NCBI GenBank assembly: GCA_963662675.2
Contig: CAXXHP010000004.1
Coordinates: 620,001-684,000, forward strand
DNA length: 64,000 bases
Reading direction: 5' to 3'
Origin: G963662675 sp963662675
GTDB lineage: Bacteria; Bacteroidota; Bacteroidia; Bacteroidales; Prolixibacteraceae
Shown: positions 1 to 7,483 of the stretch, in pieces
Position numbering within the stretch: position 1 is the first letter of the stretch
How the letters are laid out: each line of letters begins with the position of its first letter
The notes under the pieces: model-generated
What the model saw: the letters and a program-made list of their open reading frames with translations, nothing else
Told to the model about the DNA's origin: nothing
Databases searched by the model: none
Made by a program: the position numbers and the translations under genes

Positions 1-2
1 AA

Positions 3-353
3 TATAAGAGGAGGCATAACGAAAAAGACATTTTACTCACAAGAAAAATAATTGAAGAACAATTTCCTGATTATATTACTGCATTTGACAGCACATTTAA
101 CGACAAGGAGATGTATTCATTCAATATGTTTATTATGCCTTGGGACTTATTTAATTCGTACATGAAATGGCTTTTTACGATTTTATTTGAATTGGAAAAA
201 AGAGCCGAAATAGATTTAAGTGACAGGTACCAAAAGAGAGTTTGTGCATTTATGGCAGAAAGGCTTCAAACAATATGGATAAAACACAATACACTAAAAG
301 TTAAAGAACTTACAATTTTATACTTTAAGAAATTGAAAACTACTCATCTTTAG
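3..353 (+). CDS. DUF4422 domain protein, C-terminal part (5' end outside window)
   Basis: The reading frame is open from the first bases of the window and ends with a TAG at 351-353, so only about 116 C-terminal residues are present. The tail has the pattern I associate with DUF4422 (a domain often found in polysaccharide or capsule loci and thought to be glycosyltransferase-related): a YNMFIM-like segment (here SFNMFIMPWDLF), then a YMKWLFTILFELEKR helix and a terminal FMAERLQTIW motif. An internal ATG at 111 should not be taken as the start because homology continues upstream of it. The stop lies 26 bp before mnmE on the same strand. Surface-glycan biosynthesis is the likely context, but the rest of that locus is not visible. 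Confidence 0.75.
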   Translation, partial: YKRRHNEKDILLTRKIIEEQFPDYITAFDSTFNDKEMYSFNMFIMPWDLFNSYMKWLFTILFELEKRAEIDLSDRYQKRVCAFMAERLQTIWIKHNTLKVKELTILYFKKLKTTHL

Positions 354-379
354 TTCTAACATAATTCATTAATAATCTA

Positions 380-1774
380 ATGATCGATCAATCTACCATA
401 TGTGCTATTGCGACTTCCCCTGGCATGGGACCTATAGCCACAATCCGGTTATCGGGCGAAAAGGCTATCGAAATTACGGATCAAATTTTTAAATCGCCTG
501 CTAAGAACAAAAAATTACTGACCCAAAAAGCAAACACACTCCATGTAGGGTCATTGTGCGAAGACGCCGAAATCATTGATGAAGTTGTTGTTTCTATGTT
601 TCGTGCCCCCTACTCTTTCACAGGAGAAGATGTCATTGAAATTAGTTGTCATGGTTCAACTTATATCCAACAACGTATTCTTCAATTATTAATTTCAAAA
701 GGGACAAGAATGGCTCGTCCTGGCGAGTTTACTCAGCGGGCTTTCCTGAATGGGAAAATGGATTTATCGCAAGCAGAAGCAGTCGCTGATTTGATTTCGT
801 CAACAACACGGGCTTCCCAGAAAGTTGCACTTAACCAGATGAGAGGTGGATTCTCTTCTGAAATATCTACTCTACGCGAACAGCTTCTTCATTTTATTGC
901 GTTGGTTGAACTGGAACTTGATTTTAGCGAAGAAGATGTTGAATTTGCAGACCGATCAGCATTAAAAATACTTGTTGACAATATTGCAGCAGTTGTTTTA
1001 AAACTGAAAAACTCATACCAACTTGGGAATGTCATTAAAAATGGGATTCCGGTAGCTATTGTCGGAGAAACCAACGTAGGCAAGTCTACCCTTCTGAATG
1101 CCCTTTTAAATGAAGAACGGGCCATTGTTTCAGATATTCATGGTACGACCCGCGATGTCATTGAAGATGTCGTTAACATACATGGAACTGCCTTCCGATT
1201 TTTTGATACAGCAGGTATTCGGGAAACAACAGATGCTATTGAGAGTATGGGTATCGAACGCTCCTACAGTAAACTTGATCAGGCAACCATCGTTCTTCTA
1301 GTAGTAGACACAACCAATCCACTAAAGTTAGTGACCCAACGCATAACTAAAATTCGAAGAAGACTATCAGATCAGCATTTAATCATAACTGCCAATAAGG
1401 TTGATTCGGGTTTGAAGGAAACAATTGAGGGATTAAAAACAACCTCATTAGAAGAAAATGAAGAATTGGTTTTTCTTTCCGCAAAAAGTAAAGAAAACCT
1501 GAATGAGCTTATTGATAAAATGCAGCATGTCATGTCTCTTGATAACATTGGAGAAGAAGATAACATTGTAACAAATGCTCGTCATTTTGAAGCGTTATCT
1601 AATGCCTACGAAGCCATTTGCCGTGTACAAACAGGCATGGAACAGCACATTTCTGGCGATTTCCTATCACAGGACATCCGTGAATGTCTATATTTTCTTG
1701 GCGAAATAACCGGTGAAATATCGACAGATGAAGTACTCGGGCACATATTTAAGCATTTTTGTATCGGAAAATAG
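380..1774 (+). CDS. mnmE: tRNA uridine-5-carboxymethylaminomethyl(34) synthesis GTPase MnmE
   Basis: MnmE, with MnmG, installs the cmnm5 modification on wobble uridine-34 of several tRNAs. At 464 residues it has the normal family length. The N-terminal tetrahydrofolate-binding domain covers roughly residues 1-118 and a helical domain follows. The inserted G domain carries GETNVGKS (P-loop, about 229-236), a DTAG switch near 276-279 and NKVD near 340. The C-terminus is the diagnostic CIGK motif with the conserved cysteine, so the gene is complete. The ATG at 380 gives the expected MIDQSTICAIAT start. A group II intron remnant begins within about 100 bp downstream without having damaged the gene. 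Cytoplasmic housekeeping function; identification is secure. Confidence 0.97.
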   Translation: MIDQSTICAIATSPGMGPIATIRLSGEKAIEITDQIFKSPAKNKKLLTQKANTLHVGSLCEDAEIIDEVVVSMFRAPYSFTGEDVIEISCHGSTYIQQRILQLLISKGTRMARPGEFTQRAFLNGKMDLSQAEAVADLISSTTRASQKVALNQMRGGFSSEISTLREQLLHFIALVELELDFSEEDVEFADRSALKILVDNIAAVVLKLKNSYQLGNVIKNGIPVAIVGETNVGKSTLLNALLNEERAIVSDIHGTTRDVIEDVVNIHGTAFRFFDTAGIRETTDAIESMGIERSYSKLDQATIVLLVVDTTNPLKLVTQRITKIRRRLSDQHLIITANKVDSGLKETIEGLKTTSLEENEELVFLSAKSKENLNELIDKMQHVMSLDNIGEEDNIVTNARHFEALSNAYEAICRVQTGMEQHISGDFLSQDIRECLYFLGEITGEISTDEVLGHIFKHFCIGK

Positions 1775-1875
1775 GAACTACAAAACAAATAGATGTTTCT
1801 CACGAAAAGACACAACCGTGGTGAGAGAATAAATAAGGAAAAAAGTGAAGTGTTTTTTGACGAAAGGCTTTATGC

Positions 1876-2358
1876 ATGTTGCCAACTTATAAGAAAGGAG
1901 AACGGGGCAAATATCAACTGGTTGTATCCGAAAAGAGTTGGACGAGCTTGAAGCAAAAGCTAAAAGTCCTCACCCGAAAAACCACTCCCATGAGTTTTGA
2001 TGAACGCATTGAAAAGTTGGGCGAGGTACAGCGAGGATGGATTAATGCTTTCCGAATGGCAAGCATCCAAAACAAGCTGGCTGAACTGGATGGGTGGCTG
2101 CGGAACCGACTTCGCTATTGCATTTGGCACCACTGGAAAAAGCCTGAGCGAAAAAGGAAGAACCTGATTCGTTTGGGCGTTGAACAGGGTCAAGCCTATG
2201 CATGGAGTCGTTCCAGAATGGGTGGATGGGCAATTGCACAAAGCCCAATTCTGGGTACTACCATTACGGTTGATAGATTGAAATTGCGTGGTTACGTTTC
2301 TTTACTGGAACTCTACAATCAAGTAAAACCAAGTACGGTTTTGTTTCCTATGACTTAA
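1876..2358 (+). pseudogene. Group II intron reverse transcriptase/maturase, C-terminal fragment
   Basis: The 160-residue frame covers only the maturase (domain X / GIIM) end of a group II intron-encoded protein. Landmarks include a LKQKLKVLTRKT block, GWINAFRMA, a WLRNRLRYCIWHHWKKP segment, RKNLIRLGV, GGWAIAQSPIL and a final LKLRGYVSLLELY, in the usual order. The YADD-containing polymerase domain is absent, and upstream in-frame stops (for example at 1822-1824) show the 5' part is gone rather than misread. Full-length relatives are about 400-600 aa. The fragment cannot reverse transcribe; whether the maturase piece is still translated is unknown. It ends just before the intron's domain V, the normal arrangement. 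Confidence 0.85.
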
Positions 2359-2473
2359 CGAACCGCCGTATATGTTCCTGAGTAAAGCGAAAGGAAGGAG
2401 CATAGCTCGCGTACGTATGGTGGTGTGAAAGCCTCTCCCTGCTAGTATTTGCTAGCGGGGCGGGCTATTCGAT
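1876..2473 (+). mobile_element. Group II intron, 5'-truncated remnant (maturase C-terminus plus domains V and VI)
   Basis: This stretch is the 3' end of a bacterial group II intron. It contains the last part of the intron-encoded protein, then a domain V-like stem (strands near 2360-2372 and 2410-2424, ending GGTGGTGTGAAAG), a domain VI hairpin with GC-rich arms (about 2431-2465), and the typical 3' terminus CTATTCGAT ending at about 2473. The left boundary is not defined: stop codons fill the frame before 1876 and neither the intron 5' end (GUGYG) nor the reverse-transcriptase domain is present. It is therefore a 5'-truncated, presumably immobile copy, as incomplete retrohoming or later deletion would leave. 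The terminal loop of domain V appears much longer than usual. Confidence 0.8.
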
Positions 2474-2488
2474 TACCGCAATGTGGTT

Positions 2489-3568
2489 TTATCTTTTTGT
2501 CAATAGGTTAAATAATTTTTCATTTATATAATAGTTTCCAGTTCCAATTCTTTCTTTTCTTAAAATTCCATCCTCAGCCAGTTTATTTAAGTAGTTCGCA
2601 GCTGTAATTCTTGATACATTCAAGTCAGTGACAATGAATTCAATTTTTGTGTAAGGGTGTTTAAACAGGTTATTTAACAAGTCCTGACTATAAAATTTGT
2701 AATTGTCCCGAAGTTTATGTTTGTATTCCAACATCAACTCTCGAATTTGAATTATTAAATCGATTGTTTCTCTTGACGTTTTTTCTATTCCATGAATCAT
2801 AAATAAAAGCCATTCTTCCCAGCTTTCATTGTCTCTAAGTTGCTGTAAAAGCCTGTAATAGTCTGACTTATTTTGAATAATATAATTGCTTAAATAAAGA
2901 ATTGGAAGGTTTTGTAGTTTTTCAATAATTAAATATAGAATATTTATGATTCTACCAGTCCGTCCATTTCCATCGTAAAATGGATGGATACTTTCAAACT
3001 GATAATGAATAATTGCCATTTTTATAATTGGGTCATAATCGCACATTGAAGAATCATTAATGAATTTTTCAAGGTTTGACATCAATCTATTTATTTCATC
3101 AATGTCTTGTGGAGGTGTATAAATGGTTTCTCCGGTTGATGAATTTTTCAAAGCAGTTCCGGGTAATTTTCGAAAACCGGCACTGTTTCCTTCCAATTCT
3201 TTTTGAATTTCGACGATTATGTTATTTGTAATTAAACCTTTTGTTTTAATTAGTTCAAATCCTTTTTTTAATGCTGAAATATAATTTTGAACTTCTTTAG
3301 CTTCAAGTGATTTAAATGAGTCAAGATTTAATTCTGATTTGTACAAATCATCATGCGTCGTAATAATATTTTCGATTGCAGAACTGTCCTTTGCTTCCTG
3401 CAGTCCAAGTGTATTGACCAAAATGATTTGATTGGGAATTGTCGATGCGATTCCCTTTAATTCTGCCAATGCAGCATGCGCAGAAGGCAAACTTTTAAGA
3501 ACTGCTTTCGTCTCAATGTCAACAGTCAACGGCAGTTCTTTTAATTTCCAATTTTCATTTTGACTCAT
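2489..3568 (-). CDS. Fic family protein (predicted AMP-transferase) with winged-helix C-terminus
   Basis: Fic proteins transfer AMP or related moieties to target hydroxyls. The catalytic motif HPFYDGNGRTGR is at residues 195-206 with all key residues (His, Asn, Arg). An N-terminal inhibitory motif of the S/TxxxE(G/N) type, SSAIEN, is at 62-67, which makes this a class II, auto-inhibited Fic protein. The last roughly 70 residues (KHPYTKIEFIVTDLNVSR..AANYLNKLAEDGILRKE) resemble a winged helix-turn-helix, so the protein may bind DNA. No antitoxin gene is visible beside it. The start at 3566-3568 is followed upstream by two tandem palindromes, consistent with autoregulation. AT-rich and placed directly after the intron remnant. 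The family call is firm; the target is unknown. Confidence 0.93.
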   Translation of the reverse strand: MSQNENWKLKELPLTVDIETKAVLKSLPSAHAALAELKGIASTIPNQIILVNTLGLQEAKDSSAIENIITTHDDLYKSELNLDSFKSLEAKEVQNYISALKKGFELIKTKGLITNNIIVEIQKELEGNSAGFRKLPGTALKNSSTGETIYTPPQDIDEINRLMSNLEKFINDSSMCDYDPIIKMAIIHYQFESIHPFYDGNGRTGRIINILYLIIEKLQNLPILYLSNYIIQNKSDYYRLLQQLRDNESWEEWLLFMIHGIEKTSRETIDLIIQIRELMLEYKHKLRDNYKFYSQDLLNNLFKHPYTKIEFIVTDLNVSRITAANYLNKLAEDGILRKERIGTGNYYINEKLFNLLTKR

Positions 3569-3570
3569 TG

Positions 3571-3638
3571 TGTAAAGATTTTTAGATTTTCTTTACGAAG
3601 ATAGTTTATTCTGTAAAGAAAAATTGAATTTCTTTACA
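3571..3638 (-). promoter_or_regulatory. Two tandem palindromic operator sites upstream of the Fic gene
   Basis: The region just upstream of the Fic start codon holds two copies of a site spaced exactly 41 bp apart. The distal copy (3612-3638) is a perfect 10-bp inverted repeat, TGTAAAGAAA and TTTCTTTACA, separated by 7 bp. The proximal copy (3571-3597) keeps the GTAAAG and CTTTAC arms with the same spacing. The proximal site would overlap the leader or ribosome-binding region. Two palindromes four helical turns apart fit cooperative binding of a dimeric repressor, and the gene's own winged-helix domain is the obvious candidate. Arrangement is seen directly; function is inferred. Confidence 0.65.
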
Positions 3639-3797
3639 AAGAATGCTTGATTTGTTGATATTTTTCAATTTTCTATACATTCTGCATTCTTTTTCACCAT
3701 TTGCGGTAACTAGTTTATATGTGCACTAAAAGTGACACTTATTTCCTCTGGGGGTGTGTATTGTGCACTTTTGGTGTTATTTATATTTTTCAATAAA

Positions 3798-3860
3798 ACA
3801 TCATTTTTATGTCATTTAGTGATGCAAGTTATCAAAATACTTAGCAAGTTCATTATCACA
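3798..3860. repeat. 63-bp dispersed repeat, copy of the 5' region of the 293-aa gene at 57065-57946
   Basis: Positions 3798-3860 match 57934-57996 without gaps and with only four mismatches; the 40 bp at 3821-3860 are identical. At the right-hand locus this segment is the promoter/leader and first codons of an unknown 293-aa gene. Here the corresponding start codon is ATA and the frame stops after a few codons, so this is a decayed fragment. The rest of the 780-bp gap between the Fic gene and 4349 holds no convincing gene. Confidence 0.75.
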
Positions 3861-3950
3861 AAAGAGTTAATTTTTCAACATATGTTTATATGGAGTGTAT
3901 TGGGGCAGGTGGCTTTTTGAGGAAAATGAGGGCTGGGTTATTCGGGAAAT

Positions 3951-4046
3951 AGAGATTGCTTCACTACGTTCGCAATGACGAGTTTGACGATAGGTTAGCC
4001 GACGAGTTGGATACTGGATTAGTATGATGAGTTGGACGATGAGTTA
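3951..4046. repeat. REP-like imperfect palindrome followed by degenerate GACGAGTTGGAT tandem repeats
   Basis: An imperfect palindrome (ATTGCTTCACTACG / TTCGCAAT, 3954-3976) is followed by about six degenerate 11-13-bp repeats based on GACGAGTTGGAT up to about 4046. Short palindromes of the 'attgcttc..cgcaatgacg' kind are a common intergenic repeat in Bacteroidota. No protein-coding signal is convincing between here and 4349. Confidence 0.45.
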
Positions 4047-4348
4047 ATGAAAAAACCGAGAGTGGTAAGTATTGCAAATTGTTTCATGGTGTTGGCTACA
4101 ACGAGGATATCTACAAATTAGCCACATGCGTTAAGTGGATGCCGAAACGGAAGAATACCTGCGGGAATATAAAAATTAGTGACCACGTAATTAATGGACT
4201 TCGGCACAGCATTTGCCCATTATTAGCCCGAAGCCATTTCCCATCGAAAATGGAAGAAAAACCAACCATCTGGTAGAATTAAAGAAATATTAGCTACAAT
4301 AATGTAGGAAATAGGCACTAAAAAAGTTAAACATCAAAATTTACAGTT

Positions 4349-4588
4349 ATGGCAATTAACGATGCGATGAAATTCATCAGGACAACCCAGAAAGACAAAG
4401 AATTACGTCAGACAATCTACAAGATTGAACCTGAAAGGTTCTTTCCCGAACTCGCAGAACTAGGGTACAATTTTACAATGTACGAGTTTGAAGAATCGGT
4501 AAATATGATGCATGTGAAATGTCAGTCTAAAGAAGAAGCCGACCAGTTAATGCAAACAAGCATGTGGTTCAAAATGATAGTCAGCTAA
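4349..4588 (+). CDS. Small Nif11-like domain protein
   Basis: A 79-residue protein whose N-terminal half resembles the Nif11-type leader/domain pattern: an AINDAMKFIRTTQKDKELRQ helix, a middle ELAELGYNFTMYEFEE segment corresponding to the usual 'A...GF.FT..E' signature, and then a short tail. Nif11-like domains occur in nitrogen-fixation proteins and as leader peptides of ribosomally made natural products. Here no maturase, transporter or nif gene is nearby, and the tail lacks a Gly-Gly or Cys/Ser/Thr-rich core, so a natural-product precursor is unlikely. The start ATG follows an A-rich stretch typical of this phylum. It stands alone between the Fic gene and the peptidase. Family assignment is moderate; function unknown. 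Confidence 0.6.
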   Translation: MAINDAMKFIRTTQKDKELRQTIYKIEPERFFPELAELGYNFTMYEFEESVNMMHVKCQSKEEADQLMQTSMWFKMIVS

Positions 4589-4776
4589 ATTTTCTGAAAT
4601 AAGCTTAATGCAAATCAAGAATGTGTTCCGTGCAGATTTGCTTTCGAGTAAACCATCAGAGCCATCCACCTAACACTTAAAAGGTTATAGATATTTAAAT
4701 GTGTTTAAATAGAAAATAGGCAACGGTCGCACTTCGGTATTTTCTACGCATCCTGGTTTTTGAGATCGTATTCTGG

Positions 4777-6417
4777 TTACAAATCTAACATGTCTGCTCC
4801 CTGTTCAAATACAATATCTACAGGAATGCCTGCATCACTAATTCGATCAAGATCATGTTGCAGTTCATCGCGGATGTATCCTTTTTCTTGAATTAAAGAT
4901 TGAGCCTGTTCATAATCTCCATCTCCCTGTATTGTTAAGATATGGTCAGATAAGTCTAACATGGCCTCCTTCATTTTTTCGAAATTTACACGATATGTAC
5001 CGGTCTCAGAATCGCGTTCAAAAGCTCCTTTCTCCTGAAAATAGTAAAAGCGAATCATATTTGCCTTACCGTGTGCACTAGCTGCACCAAACCTCACCGA
5101 CCGAAAAATACCTGCCATGAAAGTCACAAAATTATCCATCATCTCCTTGTCGGTAAATTCGCCCATCTCATTTAACTGAAAAACACACCACAAACCCAGT
5201 ATATCAGCCTTACTCTCTTCAATAGATGTATATGTTTCTTTTAAAGACTCACGAACCGTCTGATTTCCGTCAATTGTGTTTCCTAAGCCAAGTCCATGAG
5301 ACACTTCGTGAAACATGGTATTTTCAAAAAACGCATCAAATTTCACATGCTTTCGTTGGTCTTCAGCAATTAATAATTCGGAGATAGGCAGCAATATTTT
5401 ATCAAACTTAGCCAACATGGAATTTTTCAGCTGTAATTTACGGCTACCTTTTTCAGCGCGTACTTTCTCATCATTTGGAAGGTTTATAGCAATGGTTTTA
5501 CCACCGGCATTACAATCTCCTCCATAATAAATAGCGTCGTAAACATTCATGTCAGAATCCGTTCCCGGGGTTTCATTTTTATAGGCTTGCTCACAAGGCA
5601 AATATTTTTGGAGCACAGGCAATAAAGCGGCATATTTCGCTAATTTATTACTCCATTCTTTATCCTTTATCAACAAAAATGCTTCGTGCGCAGCCTTGTA
5701 CCCAAACAATTGATCTTCGTAATTCTCAATAGGACCAACTACAAAATCAATGACATTGTCTTTCATGTCCATCCACGCCACATCGCTGTCATAATATTCA
5801 TCGGTCAGCAATGCTTCAGCACGAAGCTCCAGGTATTTCTTCAAGCCTTCATCCTCTGCTAGTTCAGCAGCCTGACGAATATACCCGACTGCCTCTTCAA
5901 CCTGCGGACTAAAAGCTTCATGATATGGAACTGATTTTAATTGACCGTTCTCGTCTCTCTCAATAAGCGTATATAAACTACTTTTATGAGGATCATCCCA
6001 TGCTGAGAATTCATCTTTAGTCATGTCGGAAGGATAAAATGCAGCACCGGCAGGTTTATCGCCAAATCCGGGAACAAAGGGATGATTGTTCTCCAATCTT
6101 CCCCATGGGCCATAGTTAATTCTTATGAATTTATCCATCCCAACACTGCTTGCTTTCGATAGAACTTCTTGTTTATCACCATAAGCTTCCATCCAAAATA
6201 TATCATCCATCACTTCCGAAGCCTTAATCAAGAGAGGTAACATTTCTTTTTCACGATCTGTCAATACTGACAAATCAGTCGTCAGTTTAAACGTAGCAAA
6301 TTCTTCTGCTTTCATATCTATTTCACTTTCGACCAAATTATTTTCCTGAGTTTGAGTTTTGCATGAACTAATCAACAGTCCGGTTACTAGGGGTATTGCA
6401 ATTAATAGTTTCCTCAT
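4777..6417 (-). CDS. M49 (dipeptidyl-peptidase III-like) zinc peptidase, lipoprotein
   Basis: A 546-residue protein with a zinc-binding HEVSH motif near residue 370 and a second EESKAD motif near 397. This is the His-Glu / Glu-Glu-x-x-Ala-Asp arrangement of the M49 family, although the first motif is HExxHG rather than the classical HELLGH. I chose the start at 6415-6417 because it opens with a lipoprotein signal, MRKLLIAIPLVTGLL followed by ISSC, and is preceded by a GGAAAGGAAAA ribosome-binding site. A longer in-frame start at 6519 would bury this signal. The mature protein is probably anchored in the periplasm or at the cell surface. It lies 102 bp downstream of the nuclease gene on the same strand. 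The family is likely; substrate unknown. Confidence 0.75.
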   Translation of the reverse strand: MRKLLIAIPLVTGLLISSCKTQTQENNLVESEIDMKAEEFATFKLTTDLSVLTDREKEMLPLLIKASEVMDDIFWMEAYGDKQEVLSKASSVGMDKFIRINYGPWGRLENNHPFVPGFGDKPAGAAFYPSDMTKDEFSAWDDPHKSSLYTLIERDENGQLKSVPYHEAFSPQVEEAVGYIRQAAELAEDEGLKKYLELRAEALLTDEYYDSDVAWMDMKDNVIDFVVGPIENYEDQLFGYKAAHEAFLLIKDKEWSNKLAKYAALLPVLQKYLPCEQAYKNETPGTDSDMNVYDAIYYGGDCNAGGKTIAINLPNDEKVRAEKGSRKLQLKNSMLAKFDKILLPISELLIAEDQRKHVKFDAFFENTMFHEVSHGLGLGNTIDGNQTVRESLKETYTSIEESKADILGLWCVFQLNEMGEFTDKEMMDNFVTFMAGIFRSVRFGAASAHGKANMIRFYYFQEKGAFERDSETGTYRVNFEKMKEAMLDLSDHILTIQGDGDYEQAQSLIQEKGYIRDELQHDLDRISDAGIPVDIVFEQGADMLDL

Positions 6418-6518
6418 GATTTTTCCTTTCCAGATTATTAACGTTTGACTCAAATTTCCAACCAATAAAAAGTCTTCTAATTTATTCTGAATGTATTTCG
6501 TAAAGCTCTCATTTGACA

Positions 6519-6917
6519 TTAAAGATAGTATGGTTCAGCATATCCCTTCGCAACAAGGATGTCGTTTAGGCAATAGAAATCACCAACAACCCTAATATTA
6601 TCAAGGCCTTCCAACATTTCTGGCTCCACCCGAATATAAAGAACCGCCAAATACCGACCATATTTGCCTTTTGCATCTTTCATTGTTTCAACAATGCTCC
6701 AATCGCCTTTTTTAATAATCGATTTGGCAAAATCAGAAGCCTGCTTGCCAAGCTTATACTCTTCCGAATCTTTTTTAACGCCATATACTTCCGGTGTATC
6801 CACTCCATATAAACGAACTTTTTCTTTTCTAGCCCACACCTTTAGTCCTAGGTCGATGTCGATCTCGTAAGTGTCACCATCGACTACTTTTTGTATTTGT
6901 GCTTGATATTGATACAT
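6519..6917 (-). CDS. Thermonuclease (SNase) family protein
   Basis: A 132-residue staphylococcal-nuclease-like OB-fold protein. It shows the calcium/active-site block VVDGDTYEIDIDLG (residues 11-24), LYGVDTPE (about 37-44) and GKYGRYLAVLY (about 84-94). These contain the Asp and Arg residues used in catalysis. There is no obvious signal peptide, unlike secreted nucleases, so it may act inside the cell or be exported another way. Its start follows a short leader after the 363-bp-type repeat. It could be cotranscribed with the M49 lipoprotein 102 bp downstream, but no functional link is evident. Confidence 0.85.
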   Translation of the reverse strand: MYQYQAQIQKVVDGDTYEIDIDLGLKVWARKEKVRLYGVDTPEVYGVKKDSEEYKLGKQASDFAKSIIKKGDWSIVETMKDAKGKYGRYLAVLYIRVEPEMLEGLDNIRVVGDFYCLNDILVAKGYAEPYYL

Positions 6918-6974
6918 AGCTTAATGATTAGTGACTACAATATTAGATAAAGTAAACGAAACTATTTTGAATAT

Positions 6975-7393
6975 ATGGATCAATTGATAAATCAGGTGGA
7001 TTCGTAAAATAAGCTCAATTTGTTCTATTATGGCGAATACAACTAGTGAGTTTGTATGAAGATAAATACGTAATGCGTATTCCCTGATTTTGCTGTTCTT
7101 CCGAACGGGATTTCATTTTTTGGCTTGACCCAAAAAACGGAAACAAAAAAAGTCAAGGCTAACTGACCTTTTGAAAGAAAACTACGGATTGAAAATACCA
7201 CGCAATCCAACTCGTCGTTCCTCCTCAAACAGAATGGCTTCCCTGTCCCACCCCTGATTTTCGCCCTTGTTTTCTCATCCAAAACCTCCGTAGGCCATAC
7301 TTTTCACCTAAGGGTGAAATGGGGACTTTACCATTAATACCTACGATTGGAATTAACCCACATGATGAAAAAAGGGGCTATCCGAAAAGTAAA
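6975..7393. repeat. Dispersed copy of the 363-bp repeat element
   Basis: This is a full-length copy of the element that forms a four-unit tandem array at 58087-59573. Shared landmarks in order are ATGGATCAATTGA, AAATCAGGTGGATT, GATAAATACGTAATGCGTAT, TTCTTCCGAACGGGATTTCA, a TTTTTTGG..CCAAAAAA hairpin, AAAACTACGGATTGAAAA, CAAAACCTCCGTAGGCCATA and TTTCACC..GGTGAAA. The reverse strand has an open frame of about 80 codons, but the same frame drifts between copies, so I do not call it a gene. It fills most of the gap between the nuclease gene and the yidC terminator. Confidence 0.85.
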
Positions 7394-7450
7394 TATATTC
7401 ACCAAACCTGATCAGCCATTATAAGTGCAAATTTTCAGATAATACGAAAT

Positions 7451-7480
7451 AAAAAATGCTACCCTTGGGTAGCATTTTTT
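7451..7480 (-). terminator. Rho-independent terminator downstream of yidC
   Basis: A perfect 14-bp inverted repeat: AAAAAATGCTACCC and its complement around a 2-nt centre, with A and T tracts on the two sides. It lies immediately after the yidC stop codon on the minus strand and could work in both directions. Confidence 0.9.
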
Positions 7481-7483
7481 ATT

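Noticed and set aside
1800..1830. Possible hairpin after mnmE as terminator
   Set aside because: Only a 6-7-bp stem with a long loop and no T-tract.
3732..3920. 62-residue frame over the 63-bp dispersed repeat
   Set aside because: It runs opposite to the homologous gene start and covers repeat sequence; not a gene.
4079..4276. 65-residue frame before the Nif11-like gene
   Set aside because: No domain, no ribosome-binding site and no compositional coding signal.
7043..7282. 79-residue minus-strand frame inside the repeat
   Set aside because: It recurs with changing ends in other repeat units and has no domain; it is a by-product of the 363-bp repeat.
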